DNA of 64,000 nucleotides from Spirometra erinaceieuropaei (Eukaryota > Platyhelminthes > Cestoda > Diphyllobothriidea > Diphyllobothriidae): assembly GCA_902702965.1 (NCBI GenBank), contig CACRXP010000030.1:1406731-1470730 (forward strand), written 5' to 3'. The position numbers and the translations under genes are program-made. Positions within the stretch are counted from its first letter, which is position 1, and the number at the start of each line of letters is the position of its first letter. Below the pieces are notes generated by a model, which was given only the letters and a program-made list of their open reading frames with translations, was not told the DNA's origin and did not search any database. Positions 24,640 through 35,739 of this stretch are shown here, piece after piece.

Positions 24640-25900
24640 TGGCAAGAATGGCGGCCTCGGTAGCATTTGAACCCACAACAGCAATGTCAATGCTTTAGCA
24701 CAGCCAAGAGTCGTGAGTTTGCAGTCGGTGAGCTAACTCGAAATCTCAAAATCCGTTCCCGTTTTGAAAAGATTAATTAAGCGGAGTTGTAATACTAATC
24801 ATCATGCAACATAATTATAAAATAATCCACATACCTTAGGACGTGGGCTTTCAAATGAGGTGGCATGCACTTTTCGCATTGATTTTCGATGTCCTTACAA
24901 ATTTTAATTATATTTCACTAAAAGCGTGCATAAAAATGTGCATTCTTTCCGTCTTTTGGTAGAATATTACGTTTTCTTTCAATTTTATACTAAAAGGAAG
25001 GGTATAATTGGGTCTTATGAAACTTTCCCAATTCCAGAATAACAGTGAACCCGACTTGTCGTTACACTTGCATTCAGGGTTTGCAAACTACGAGACATGT
25101 AGTTTCCGCGCACGGAAAACTATACATTTCTGTACGGTATTAAGAGGAGACCATATGAGGTTTATAAAATGTAGTAGTTTATTTGAGCCGTATCGTTAAT
25201 TTTACAAGTCACATTGGTAATTGCGGAGACATGACGTTTTATAAACGGCCATTCTATGGTATTAAAAATCTCTAAATAAGAAACCTTTTTTAAAACCGAG
25301 TTACACCCTTCTTTATAGCATCAAATTGAAAGAAGAGGTGGTTTTCTACCGAAGAAGCAAAGGAATGAATATCTTTATGCATTCCCTCCATAAAATATAA
25401 TTAAATTTCCAAAGGCATCGAAAATAAGTGAGAAAAATTCATGCTAATTAAGTGGTAATTTTTTGCAGAGTACAGTTTTTGAATGCAGGTGACATGAAGT
25501 TTTTCGATAGCTGGCATCCTGATGTAACCGGATTTTTATTGAATTACGCTGCAAGATGGTTTTTTTACAACCCTATTCACTTAATCTTCTCGAAACGAAA
25601 ACGCATTTCGGAATTTCGGCCGACATTTCATGAGCCTACCCACCTACTGTACTTACACGTGGGGTCAATTTACCTTACCCAAACTTCTGCAACGTATGGA
25701 ATCGACCAATTCTGATACAGTCAGCTGACTGCACCGGCTTGATTTTCTGTGCAATTTATCTATACTCCGCCAGATGATTATCATCTTCGCCTAATTAATT
25801 GGTGTTTTTGGCAGATTTGAATAATTCGTTTCACGCAGTCGTGAAAAATTCAGCGGCCTCGGTGACTTTCGAATCCACGACAATAGGGGGTAGTTAAAGA
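24640..25900 (-). repeat. Tandem tRNA-Ser-like repeat units, split by M3
   Basis: Minus-strand decayed tRNA-like sequence (GGCCTCGGTAGCATTTGAAC region) at about 24655-24720 is followed, across the M3 insertion, by its leader at 25652-25830 (CTGATACAGTCAGCTGACTG, CCAGATGATTATC, TTTTGGCAGATTTGAATAAT). A second tRNA-like end lies at about 25846-25900. Taking M3 out leaves a direct repeat with a unit of about 262 bp. The tRNA folds are badly eroded. Confidence 0.6.
24721..25651. mobile_element. Family M element M3
   Basis: It starts with a weak left end (GCAGTCGGTGAGCTAACTC) and finishes with CCCACCTACTGTA. The inverted arms share TTCATTT, TATACTAAAAGGAAGGGTAT-like and GATTAATTAAG blocks. It is inserted inside a tRNA-like repeat array and is therefore younger than that array. 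No coding capacity. Confidence 0.75.
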
Positions 25901-27965
25901 GTTTACACGCAAGAAATAGACGGGTAATTTTATTCTCTCCATAAGCATAAAAATACGAGTTTTCAGCAACAACAGAAAGCAAACACGGGAAAAAGGGGAA
26001 AATCCAAATGTAAGCTGTCATTTTTGAGAAAAAACTGTATGAGCCAACAGTTGCTGGCGACGTTATTGCGTATTGGATATTTCACTTGCAGACTTTGGAG
26101 CATTTGAGTAGTCACAACCTATCTTCTTCAAAATATACTGTTCATACATATTTCTGGCGTCTAGTACCTTCAGTTTTATACTTGTTGTCAAATACGTTTT
26201 TTTCTATCGACTCGTTAAGGACACTCTATACTATTGGGAATACTGTTCGATATATCAGACAGCTGTTGATAGGTAAAGCGCCATACTTAATAAATTCATA
26301 CAGTCGCCTCCTGAATTTATGCAGTCTCGGATTTGAACTAAGCCGCCACGATGGATTGGCTATTTCGCACTTGTTACCGCATTCATATGTACTATAAGGC
26401 CATGGTTTAATCCCGATAATTCAATATCTGTTGCAAGTATTTTTACATAATGTGACGCTGCTTTGATTGAGTATGAGGAATCCATGAACGTGTTGCTGGT
26501 TAGGTGGATGTAGCCCCCACCTACGGAAAATTTAACCAGACTGTGCTCACGTGATCCAATAATTTGACTAAGACGTGTATCTCTGGTTGACGTTGTCTGA
26601 GGCCATTGTGCTGATGGCGGACATCAATCGCCCTTGAGTTCCTAGGTAACTCTCTGTCCCGGCACTTGAACACGCCATTTTAAGGTTAGCAACATTTTAA
26701 CCGCCGTAGCTGATGCAATACTAAGTGACGAACAACATTCCACATGTCGACGTAGTGCTGAGACGGGGAGCTGTTTTACGGGTGTCAGATTTCCCGATTT
26801 AGTATCCGAGATTGCTGCAGCTGTGTTTTTCGTTTTTGTTCATCCAGCAGGTCCAAGCGTCCGTTTCTTACTCGGTTTGTATATGCTGAAAGTCCCAGTG
26901 GACACGCTGAGTGAAACAGATTTATGCAAGTAGGCAAAGAGTCTTATTTTTCCCCGTTCCTGGCCAGCGCGGCATTATTTCCATCGCTGTCCCTTCGAGA
27001 GTGCCCAAAATGTATGACCCTACGTGTCTTATGTGGTTCAGTATGCACTCATGTACCCTTATGGTAAGTTAGTAGAAATTAACTCCCTTTTTAAATTGCA
27101 TAATCTCGAAGAAGATGGTATTCAGTTTCAAAATTTTGGGATTAATCGGTTACTTGGGACCTTTAAATGTTCATTCTCATGGTGGCGCGCCTATCCGTCT
27201 TTTAATGTATCTTAAGATGTATGCAGTGTGGTCCATAGTCAATTTTAGTGCCCTGTGTATTTTTATTTTAAAGGCATACAGAAGTATGTTTCCAGTCTGT
27301 AATATAGAGCCCTAAAAGCAAATTCAATGACATATTGCTATACTGACCGGTTTAACTTTAACCGGCAACCAAACAGACGTGCGTTTGAAGGTCGGCATGT
27401 TGATAGCTTATGTTGAAGATAATGAAATTTAAAATTCCAGCTTTGTATCCTTTCTAATTAATAGCATTTTTCCGAATTTCGGTCTGCATGCTGTTCTGAT
27501 TGATTTGGGGTTGAAAACCTACCGCTCCTATAGGTCAATTCTATTTAAGCTTCGAATTGTTTTGAGGAAGTAAGTATTACGGTATATGAGCAAGCCAGCG
27601 CTTGTCATTTGCTTTGTACAGCAGTGATCTCCGATTCTTATTTAGTTTGCATGTTTCTAAATAGTGTTCTCGCCTTCAAAATATTTCCTGTTTCGCATTG
27701 TGGGCCATAGCTTCATTTTATCCTATGCTGTCTGTGCTCGTCCAACCTATTGGCTATTTTAAAAACGAAACACGGAGATGCAAATACCAATTTCGACTAG
27801 CATTTTGGGCAACATAATCTTGAAGTATCCTTTTACTGTGTGACCGTTAATTATATCGACTCACAAATTTTTCTTTGTTGTTGCATATCATGTTAGGCAC
27901 TGCTTCCTTTTTTCCGAGATGCATTGTTAAATGTTCATTGGTAATTGCATATTTTTGGACTGTTT
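25901..27965. other. Unassigned AT-rich stretch (2.1 kb)
   Basis: No supported gene. About 27455-27500 weakly resembles a family M end (AATTAATAGCATTTTTCC, GAATTTCGGTCTGCATG), too little to call. Confidence 0.35.
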
Positions 27966-28235
27966 TAGAGTTGCGAAAATTCCCATAGCAGTAATCAGAA
28001 GACTTCGCGCCCTCCCGCTCTCACCCCGCCCCTGACAATGACTGCTATTACCCCCCACCCCCCACATTCCCACACCCCGCCCGTGTTTTAAGTAGAACTT
28101 TGATCGATTTTATTATCGCTGACGTGTTTTTCTCCCACCCCGTTCTCATATAACTGTACTGGCCCGACGAGAATTTATCGAAAGCTACGTATGCTCGCCA
28201 CCTCGTCTTCTAATTGCATATTTGCGGAATTTACA
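27966..28235 (+). mobile_element. Hammerhead family 3 (GC-rich fold-back) fragment
   Basis: It opens with GTTGCGAAAATTCCCATAG and holds a C-rich tract (28013-28080). It continues with the GATCGATTTTATTATCGCTG block shared with 53.9 kb, then a hammerhead-like motif at 28161-28199. It closes with an AATTGCATATTTGCGGAA block that mirrors its start. Related to the inverted element at 56.9-57.5 kb. Confidence 0.6.
28161..28199 (+). ncRNA. Hammerhead-like motif, family 3
   Basis: Helix I is GGC/GCC (28161-28163 with 28197-28199). The first core box is CCGACGA (28164-28170), so C replaces the usual U4. Helix II is very short (GA/TC around ATTTA). GAA is at 28180-28182. Helix III is AGC/GCT around a TACGTAT loop, followed by C at the expected cleavage position. 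The spacing is the same in every copy. Confidence 0.45.
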
Positions 28236-30049
28236 CAATGTTCACTTTATTTGAGAGAAAAAACGGTGAACAGCAGTAGAAAAACCTTATCTCTGCATAC
28301 ATTTCAGCAGTTTCTGAAAATTTAAACAAGGTTGAAGCATGGGTTTTCTAACAAATACCCAAGTCAGGACATAGCAGACAATCATTTGGCTTTTTGACGT
28401 ATATTGCCATGTCGGATAGTTTTGCTGTTGCTGATCATGAGAAGACGCCAGTGATAACTGCTTTACAACCTGTACTAGCTACAATCTAGTACATGTGCCC
28501 ATAAGCAGCAGGCCTGATGCTTTTACCGGCTTGCTGTGTTTTCCGCGTGTTACTAAAGAAATGATGTCCAATATTAATATTTGGTAGCATGCGACATCTT
28601 AACACCGGGTTTTGTATTTGTCGTCTCTTTGCCGTTCGTCTACTCCTCCACTTACTTTTAGTAGCTACTCCTTTGCCTGCCACAAACAGAAGTGCGTCTA
28701 GTTTCACCTATTCACCTTTTTTAAAATCAGCTTAATAATATTTAGAAAATTTCGAGAGATTAATTCCAATACAGAGATTATAGTCTCATTAGTTTCTACG
28801 TGTGTAAGTAGGACTTCCACGATCTCACTTATCCATTGTTGTCTGTGCTTGCCTGATCTATTAATAACTCCGAGAATGGGACACTAGGACACAGCAATAA
28901 CTTTGTATCGACGTTCTGTATATTATCGTCTTGGGATGGTGTTTTCACACGGTCGTTATTGGCGGTATATCGCAGTCTGAGCACTCTTTTTACGTATTTC
29001 ATGCGACATTACTCATTTTTCACTAAACTTCGACGTCGACGTTTTATTAATTTTTAGACAGTTGACGACGCTGCACTAAAATAAAACGACCTCAGTTCCG
29101 TGACAATGACAACGACGATTAAAGCCTGATTTTCCTTCCGAATTCCTTATCCGGGGTCGCAGGGAAAATTACTCTGACTTTCGGCCTATCCCTCAATACC
29201 GGGGCGTTTCATGGTTGTCGGATGACATAGAACCTTGGAGGCCACTGCGCGAAAACCTGCACAGATTTAAGCTCAATGCATCTGCCAACAAGGAAAATTA
29301 ACTATTGTCTGCACGTCTATTCAATCCACCCGAGATACTTTTAGCCGCCACGAACAGTTGCGTGTTTGAGTTTGGCTCTCCTGACAAATTCTTCTTTAAA
29401 AATTGCTCTAGTCCCATTTCAAAATTTTGACAGTGCTAGAAAGAAATATATTTTATTCTGTCGGTGTCGTTCTCTCTGGTTTCTACTAATTTCAGTCGGT
29501 TGCAAGCACGTGGAAGTCCGTAATGTTTATGGAAAAAAACCTATTGCGCAACAGTTCCTGTCCTCCAAAAATGATTTTTCACTCATTGCTATCAATCTTC
29601 TAAAAGAATGAGCTGTGCAACATCCCATCAATTATTGGAAACCAGTAAACAATGCATGAATATGTGAATTTATTCCCTTAAGTCAGTAAGGACGGGACGT
29701 AAGTTAATTAGGGCTGAAACAACTATGATGAATGCTTATTTTGGCCAGTTCAACACGCGATTTCCATCCATTGTTTTTACCTGTACGCTCAATCGCACAT
29801 CGTGTGATGGGACACAGTGTTTGTGATACAAAGTTTTCCCAGCTTTCGGACCACTATTAGATGATCCTCAGTAAAGATAAATTATTTTAGGGGCACTTTC
29901 TGACAACTCGAAAGTCGGAAACAAAATATAAACAACTTCTAAAGACAGTAATTATTCAGGTGCAAAGACTCACCTTTCTTACTTTGTCCAAAAACATTGA
30001 AAGTGGAAATTTCAAAAAGAAATTGTTTGATTGTGTAATGGTTTATCAC
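28236..30049. other. Unassigned stretch (1.8 kb)
   Basis: No supported feature. Frames of 73-81 codons have no motif. Confidence 0.35.
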
Positions 30050-30150
30050 AGTGACAACACAGGTAGAAGTTAAAAGCCCAGACACGCGTGTTTCGCCGAT
30101 CTTCTGCCGCTACCTCTCGCAGCTACGAGAGGTTCGGCTCATCAGCGACC
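30050..30150 (-). ncRNA. Hammerhead ribozyme, family 2, best-preserved core
   Basis: On the minus strand, CTGATGA (plus 30139-30145) is followed by helix II GCCGA/TCGGC, extended by an inner stem CCTCTCG/CGAGAGG. GAAAC (plus 30090-30094) leads into the palindrome ACACGCGTGT as helix III, with GUC and the cleavage site between plus 30081 and 30080. The downstream TGGGCTTTTAACTTC matches the retrozyme 3' flank. Helix I is only partial because the 5' strand reads GGTCG instead of ACCCA. All universally conserved core bases are present. Only a short retrozyme segment surrounds it. Confidence 0.75.
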
Positions 30151-31799
30151 CTATGGTTTATGGTCGGGATTGCTTACTTCCGGGAGCAATTGTGCTAAGC
30201 GAAACTAACTGGCGATATTTATTTATACGGGCCAGAAAAAGAACTGAAATAGCCTCACGATGACTATTGTATGAGGGCGGTCAAGGTGCTTTAAGGTAGT
30301 CATCGGGGTAAAAATGTGACAATGCAATACCATTTTTGGCAATTCCTGCAAAGGGGCATTCGATTCATTTACCATTATCATTCAATGATAAAAATAGTGT
30401 TCCCATTTAATTGGTGGCAAAAAGGAGGATCAAAATTTGTGATGACACAAAGTTCCTAGATGGGCGGCTCTTTTGCTTAACCCAAATGCTCCTTAGAGTA
30501 AATAACCCCGGCCATAACTCATATATTTGCCGACAAACGTTCACTTGGGGAGTCTTAAGGCCCGATCCTAGCTCACCATTTCAGGGGGGAGAGGCCCTAC
30601 CAATGAATGCGGTAACGCTCTCGTTGCTTCAAACTGATTTAGCCTCCGTGACAAAATCGTAATGCAGCACTTGTAAGAGACGTGCATATTTGCTTGTCTC
30701 TAAGGAATAAATGACAAAATATCGGCCTAGATCAGATGACTAATTAACGTCGGTCTACGACAACTCCGGCATATAGAAAAGATCCATCTGCGCGCGCGGA
30801 TTCAGCCCTCAAAGGCGGATTAATATCCACATTGAGGCCACTGGGGCATGCCATAGCGAACTCGTTTACCTCGGCAGAACTTTGTAGACTACTTGAAAAT
30901 CTAGAAAGGACCTTGTTTCACAGAAGATGGAAAGGTGGATGAGGCGGATGCCAAGAACTCCATCTTTATCGAAATTCCTTGCATTCATAAAATCAACCAA
31001 TATAGTACCCTTACAACAGTCACCGGGCATTAAAAAGACGCGGCCTGGGAAGTCACGCAGAGGGCAGCATAACTTGTTTCAAAGGCTGCACTGGCGTCTT
31101 CTAAATTTAACTTTTATTTAACCTCTCACGTATGTGGTCTTCAAACCCTTGTCGCGCTCTGTGTGTGTGGTCTAACTCTGACGGCGTCTTTTCTTCACGT
31201 CACCTACTGTCCCCTGTTTGTATGGCTGGAAAAGACGAAGAAGGCGTGAAGTTAGCGCATTTTGGACCCAGCACGCGCTTCTAAACCGGCATAACGCGCA
31301 AACATTTGTGGCATGAAAGATTGCTAGCTGACGAGATAACTCCGTTCTACTCGGGACTGAGGTCCAGGCCGCAATTCCTTCTTACTAAATTGACCTTCGT
31401 GGAATTCACACCATTGTGCAGTCTGCTACTTCACACTGTAAACGGTTCCCCTAGTCGCCGGGATTCCTTTTATTTTCTATGATTTGTGGTGTGAATGAGA
31501 AAAGCAAGAGGGGATCACGGTAGATTTCGGGAAAGTATATTCTTATATAAACAGCCTCGCTCTCGATGCACCGTTATAATTATCATAATGATGGTGATAC
31601 ACACAGCTTGAAGCGTGAAATTTAATTGTTGGGACGAGGCCCAGCACAAAGTAGGTTTGATATTTTGTGGGAATTGACTAGGAGTAATGTTAAGTGGTGG
31701 CTAATATTGTAAATCGAATGAAGCTCTTTTGCCGCTTGGAGGAGTTTTAACAAACGTTTTCTATCAAATTAAGCGCATGCTGTATTGTTTTGGAATCAG
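30151..31799. other. Unassigned stretch (1.6 kb)
   Basis: No gene, transposon end or RNA recognised. Confidence 0.35.
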
Positions 31800-31842
31800 G
31801 TCAAATTCTTGATGAGGAGAACAAGATCGCTGGAGCAAAAGC

Positions 31843-31890
31843 TTTATTCGCTCGACGTCACGGTTTCCTGCTCAAATCCTTCATCGGAGA
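31843..31890 (-). ncRNA. Hammerhead-like motif, family 1 (decayed)
   Basis: On the minus strand, CCGATGA, then a helix-II candidate around TTTGAGC, then GGAAACC and GACGTC, followed by the GCGAATAAAGC tail. U4 is changed and the spacing after GAAA is longer than in the 3.1-kb copy. Probably inactive. Confidence 0.4.
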
Positions 31891-32496
31891 TTATTGCAAC
31901 TGATGTGATGATTGTTCGATGGTCGGCATTTGAGTCCTTAATCATTGCGCCACTTGCGCTGGATGTTGGCGTGATATTTGCCCAACAATCTGGGACTACG
32001 ACCCTGGCGCTGGGGATAGTGTTCGCCTGTGCGCGTCCCACGCGGCCAAATACTCTGTCTAGGCCAAGTCTCAGCGCCGAATACGGAAGGAGAGGGACAG
32101 TGCGCTTGTGCAAAGACTAGGGGCATTTAAACATGGCTCAAGTAACTCGCGGTTCGCGCAACAATCACATGAATTACCCGTATCTGGTGCGGTCCGTGGC
32201 GGGGGTTCGAGCAGAAATTTAAAACGCCGGGCAAATAAAGCTTTTGTTCTGGCGATACTCTCTACTTCGTTTAAAATTTGCAGCCGCCTGGGAGATTAAG
32301 TTACCCCGACATCATTACTAATGCAGTATACACTTTATCTCTAAATTCGGGTGTGGCGAAAAATATAAGCATAATTTATTAGGTAGATACCAATCTATTG
32401 GTCTGCTTAGACCATACAATGTTAATATTCCAAAGAGAACAGACGAGTCCCAGGAAGCAGACTTGAAAAAGGAGTCAGGATCGCTGGGGTGAGAGC

Positions 32497-32545
32497 TTTA
32501 TGCACCTGACGTTTGGGATTTCTGCTTGAATCCATCATCAGATAC
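32497..32545 (-). ncRNA. Hammerhead-like motif, family 1 (decayed)
   Basis: CTGATGA (plus 32535-32541) is intact and helix II GGATTC/GAAATCC is partly kept. The second box reads CAAAC instead of GAAAC, which would be expected to abolish cleavage. The following GTC is present. Confidence 0.45.
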
Positions 32546-33059
32546 AAAAGCAGATAAGGGTAGTTCATACACAAGAGGCTGCAGTATTTATATGATGCCG
32601 TCGCATTGCTACCGCATACTTATGAATATTCACGGCTCCTCTCCCCCCCCCTCGCCAGGGTTCGTTGCGCATGTTGTAATGACTGTTTGATGGCCGATAT
32701 TTACGCCGTTAATTGCAGCAATTTCATCACGTGTGTCGGATGTTCGTGTGATTAATGCTCGACCATCTGACCCACCAACCCTGGAGTTGGGAGAAGTGTT
32801 CACCTGAACGCTCCCACCCCCCCCCCCCACAATAGGTAATTACTCTGCCTAGGCGAAATCTCAGCACCGAATGTGGAAGGCGACGGTCGTTGCACTTGTT
32901 GATGGACTGGGGGCCGGTGAACTATGACTCAAGCAGCTCGCGGATCACGCGTTTGTCACCCCTTGCGAGAATTTCGGCCTCGTCGAATTTAACTGTGTTG
33001 CCGGATCTCGTCGAATGAGCTGCAACTAGAGAACTGAAGTCATTTCTCCGCTGAAATCG

Positions 33060-33545
33060 AGGAAGAATGGTATGGCTATTTCTAGCTCATTAGCCGTCGT
33101 TAGCCGGCCATGTCTGACCCCGAGGTGCACAAAACCTGGGGCTCGTTTTCGCAATTTGTCGGTTAGAAGTCAAACAGCTCTAATCTCTAAGCCGTGGGCT
33201 CCTCATCATGTCACTTTCGATCGGGTATATACAATGGTAAAGAGCGCTCACCAATCGCTTTAAGGAACTCAGTCGTCCCGTTTTGACTTTGAGCTCTCTC
33301 ACTCGAGCCTGCAAACAGCTCGATTGTTGCACACACCGAGGTCAGATATGGCGTGCTGACGACGTCTAATAGGCCAGAAATGGCCATATCAGTTTCCCTC
33401 GTCTTTGTCAACAATATTACATACGCATAAACGATGGTGGTGGTCGCTCGCCGACCAGGTTACGGGAAACACTCTCCCGTTGTGCCTTGAGAGTCAATCT
33501 CGTTTCCATCACCAGAGTGATGTAGTGGCGATTAGTGTTGGGCTT
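33060..33545. mobile_element. S1 SINE, inverted diverged compound
   Basis: A minus-strand unit (33060-33310) is followed by a short plus piece (about 33335-33415, CCAGAAATGGCCATATCAG) and another minus 5' block (about 33430-33545). Inversion of adjacent S1 pieces again. Heavily substituted, and frames here are shadows. Confidence 0.6.
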
Positions 33546-33699
33546 GGTTCCGACCCCTTTTTACACCTGTCTTTTATTATAGCCGTGCTCTGGGACCGAA
33601 CTTTGACCTACGTGTTGCTACTGACTACCTTGGACCTCCACGACACCAACCGCTGACAGACTCGCGGGACTTTGTCACTATTGTGGTTAACGTTATTGT

Positions 33700-33990
33700 A
33701 ACTAAGTCAGCAGGTCCTATTGTCCTCCCCGTCGTCAACTAGTAGACTGATCGGCAACGGTATAGAGAAGGACCCCATATAACTGTCAGTAGACTGCAGA
33801 CCGTGTCGTATGGGATTTTATCTTGACATACATTAGCGGGCCCTTGCAGAAATCACACTGCCAGCAACGGTTATATCCCACGACCTCGCAACTTAACTCG
33901 AAATCTGTTATTTTGTGAAATTTACTTTTTCTTTAGTATTTAATTACTATTCTTATTTCCGTTGTCGTACAATAGCGTAGGACAAGACTT
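33700..33990 (+). repeat. Dispersed repeat R, copy 1
   Basis: About 290 bp that matches 37140-37430 in the same orientation. Shared blocks include GTATGGGATTTTATCTTG, CGTTATTTT and TATTTCCGTTGT. No coding potential and no clear ends. Confidence 0.55.
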
Positions 33991-34158
33991 TTGACATAAA
34001 TCTAGACAATTTCTGTGTTTTCTTTTAATTGGTCGTCTTACTGTCTAGCGTGCTGCCCTACCCATAAAATTCCCTTTACTATAAATCGCGAATGACACGA
34101 TCCACAGTCTACGGACAGTAAAGTGGGGTCTTTCTCCATACTGTTGTCGACTAATCAT

Positions 34159-34693
34159 TCACTGCTGCTCTCTTGATTTGCTGGCGGTCCTGTGGGCTCG
34201 TCTGTGAGGCAGTTTCACGCTGGTCACGTGACCCTCTGGACATCCCTCATTTCCTTGGGCATTGATTATCAGCCCGGCGTGACTTTGCTGGCCTCTTTCA
34301 TTGACAATGTCTGAACTGATTCGAGTCTTGTATGTAGTGCCACGTAGGTTGGATGCTCCGATAAATGTGCTAATAGAGAAACCTTTTTCGAGCATTAGTC
34401 TGGCCATCTTATCATAGGCTCGGCCGATCACCCTTGATCTCCGAACGGCGAAACTGTAGTTCTGCTGTTTTATGTAACCATAGATCAGTCCTCTGCAAGC
34501 TACTGTTCATACAGACTTGTGCAGATACGTTTAGACGTTTTACCAGCAGGCACGACGGTTGAACCGTCGAAAATCCTCCTCGAAATATTTTGCCTGTATT
34601 TGTCACATAAGACCTGGCAAGTGGCTGAATGGCCGAACACCCAACACTGGTGATGAAATTACAACGGTTAAATGCTTGAATGTCGGCCATCAC
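34159..34693 (-). other. Unidentified overlapping open frames
   Basis: Two minus frames (93 codons at 34412-34693 and 90 codons at 34159-34431) overlap by about 20 bases in different phases. A single old frame broken by one indel could explain them. The residue mix (for example SYVTNTGKIFRGGF, GASNLRGTTYKTR) looks more protein-like than most frames here. I cannot name a family, and chance is possible. Confidence 0.2.
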
Positions 34694-34930
34694 AATCTCT
34701 GATGGAGGGGATAGGCCTTAATTCTGTTGGGTATGCGGTAGCATAGCGAAGACATGCTATCAATGCTTTAGCCAATTGTGCATACATTTCTCGTATGCGA
34801 TGCTGTATGTGACATTGTGTTGAAGTGTGAATCGCAGAGGTCAGACAAACAAAGATAGAGAGAGAAATTCGCTTTATTTTGAAATCACAAACTCAAAATT
34901 TTCATATTGACCCAACTGTGAAAAACTCGG

Positions 34931-35011
34931 CGCCTCGGCAGGATTCGAACCCACGCAGTAAAGGGAGCGCTTTAGTACAGCCAACGCTCTAACCACCTGA
35001 GCTAAGAGGCC
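34931..35011 (-). tRNA. tRNA-Ser(ACT)-like sequence, probably SINE head or pseudogene
   Basis: A-box TAGCTCAGGTGG and B-box GGTTCGAATCC are intact on the minus strand. D stem GCTC/GAGC is kept, and the loop GTACTAA would read ACT. The variable region is long, as in serine tRNAs. The T stem carries a mismatch and the acceptor stem does not pair at its ends. Repetition in this family argues against a housekeeping gene. Confidence 0.45.
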
Positions 35012-35468
35012 CCGCCGGACGACGCGAGTTTTATCACACTTGGGTCCAGTTACCCGCCCAACCTACTGCAACGTCTGGAATCCACCAAATCTGATACAGT
35101 AAGTTGACTGCCCAAGCAGGATTTCCTAAGTAGTTCACCTAGAATCCACCAGATGACTACTAGGCTCACGTAATTCATTGATATTTTGGCAGATTTTGAA
35201 TAATTCATATTGACCCAACTGTGAAAAACGCGGCGCCTCGGTGGGATTCGAACCCACGCAGTTGAGTCAATATGAATTATTCAAAATCTGCCAAAATATC
35301 AATGAATTACGTGAGCCTAGTAGTCATCTGGTGGATTCTAGGTGAAGTACTTAGGAAATCCTGCTTGGGCAGTCAACTTACTGTATCAGATTTGGTGGAT
35401 TCCAGACGTTGCAGTAGGTTGGGCGGGTAACTGGACCCAAGTGTGATAAAACTCGCGTCGTCCGGCGG

Positions 35469-35551
35469 GGCCTCTTAGCTCAGGTGGTTAGAGCATTGGC
35501 TGTACTAAAGCCTTCCCCCTTACTGCGTGGGTTCGAATCCCACCGAGGCGC
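35469..35551 (+). tRNA. tRNA-Ser(ACT)-like sequence, probably SINE head or pseudogene
   Basis: Fold by eye: acceptor GGCCTCT/CGAGGCG (five of seven pair), D stem GCTC/GAGC, anticodon stem GGCT/AGCC with loop GTACTAA, a variable arm of about 13 nt, and a perfect T stem GTGGG/CCCAC with loop TTCGAAT. Length 83, class II-like. An ACT anticodon is not expected for a functional nuclear tRNA-Ser, which normally uses GCT. Confidence 0.5.
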
Positions 35552-35739
35552 CGAGTTTTTCACAGTTGGGTCAATATGAGTTATTCAAAATCTGCCAAAA
35601 TGTCAATCAAAATTTTCAGCAAAAAATTCGGCAGTAAATAAGTTAATAGATTATTCCAGAGTCAAAAAGTTTAACACTAAAGGAACGATTATTATGGGGA
35701 CAGTTCAAGTCTTCGCTTCTGTATTTCTATCTCTTCACA

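Larger units (their letters stand above)
31800..33059 (-). mobile_element. Hammerhead family 1, tandem pair of long units
   Basis: Two minus-strand copies of a roughly 650-bp unit lie head to tail, with ribozyme-like motifs at 31843-31890 and 32497-32545. The bodies align through TGATTGTTCGATGGTCGGCA/TGACTGTTTGATGGCCGATA, the GGCCAAGTCTCAGCGCCGAA block and ACTCAAGCAGCTCGCGG-like sequence. An inverted motif remnant at about 32200-32262 (GCCGGGCAAATAAAGC) sits between them. No protein is encoded. Size and ribozyme suggest a retrozyme or PLE terminal-repeat derivative. Confidence 0.55.
34905..35606. mobile_element. Palindromic tRNA-Ser-like element A, 12-bp target duplication
   Basis: The direct repeat TCAAAATTTTCA flanks it (34893-34904 and 35607-35618). 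Inside is a long inverted repeat of about 340 bp per arm. The left arm is a minus-strand unit plus the truncated start of another tRNA-like segment; the right arm is a plus-strand unit; the centre is near 35262. Each unit is a leader of about 200 bp (with CAGATTTGGTGGATTCCAGA and CTCGCGTCGTCCGG) followed by a tRNA-like segment and the tail CAGTTGGGTCAATATGA. The clean duplication shows that the whole palindrome inserted as one piece. Confidence 0.8.

Noticed and set aside
27455..27500. Additional family M end
   Set aside because: Only about 40 bp of weak similarity, without an opposite arm.
31785..32120. 111-codon frame
   Set aside because: It lies in the body of a hammerhead family 1 repeat and is disrupted in the neighbouring unit.
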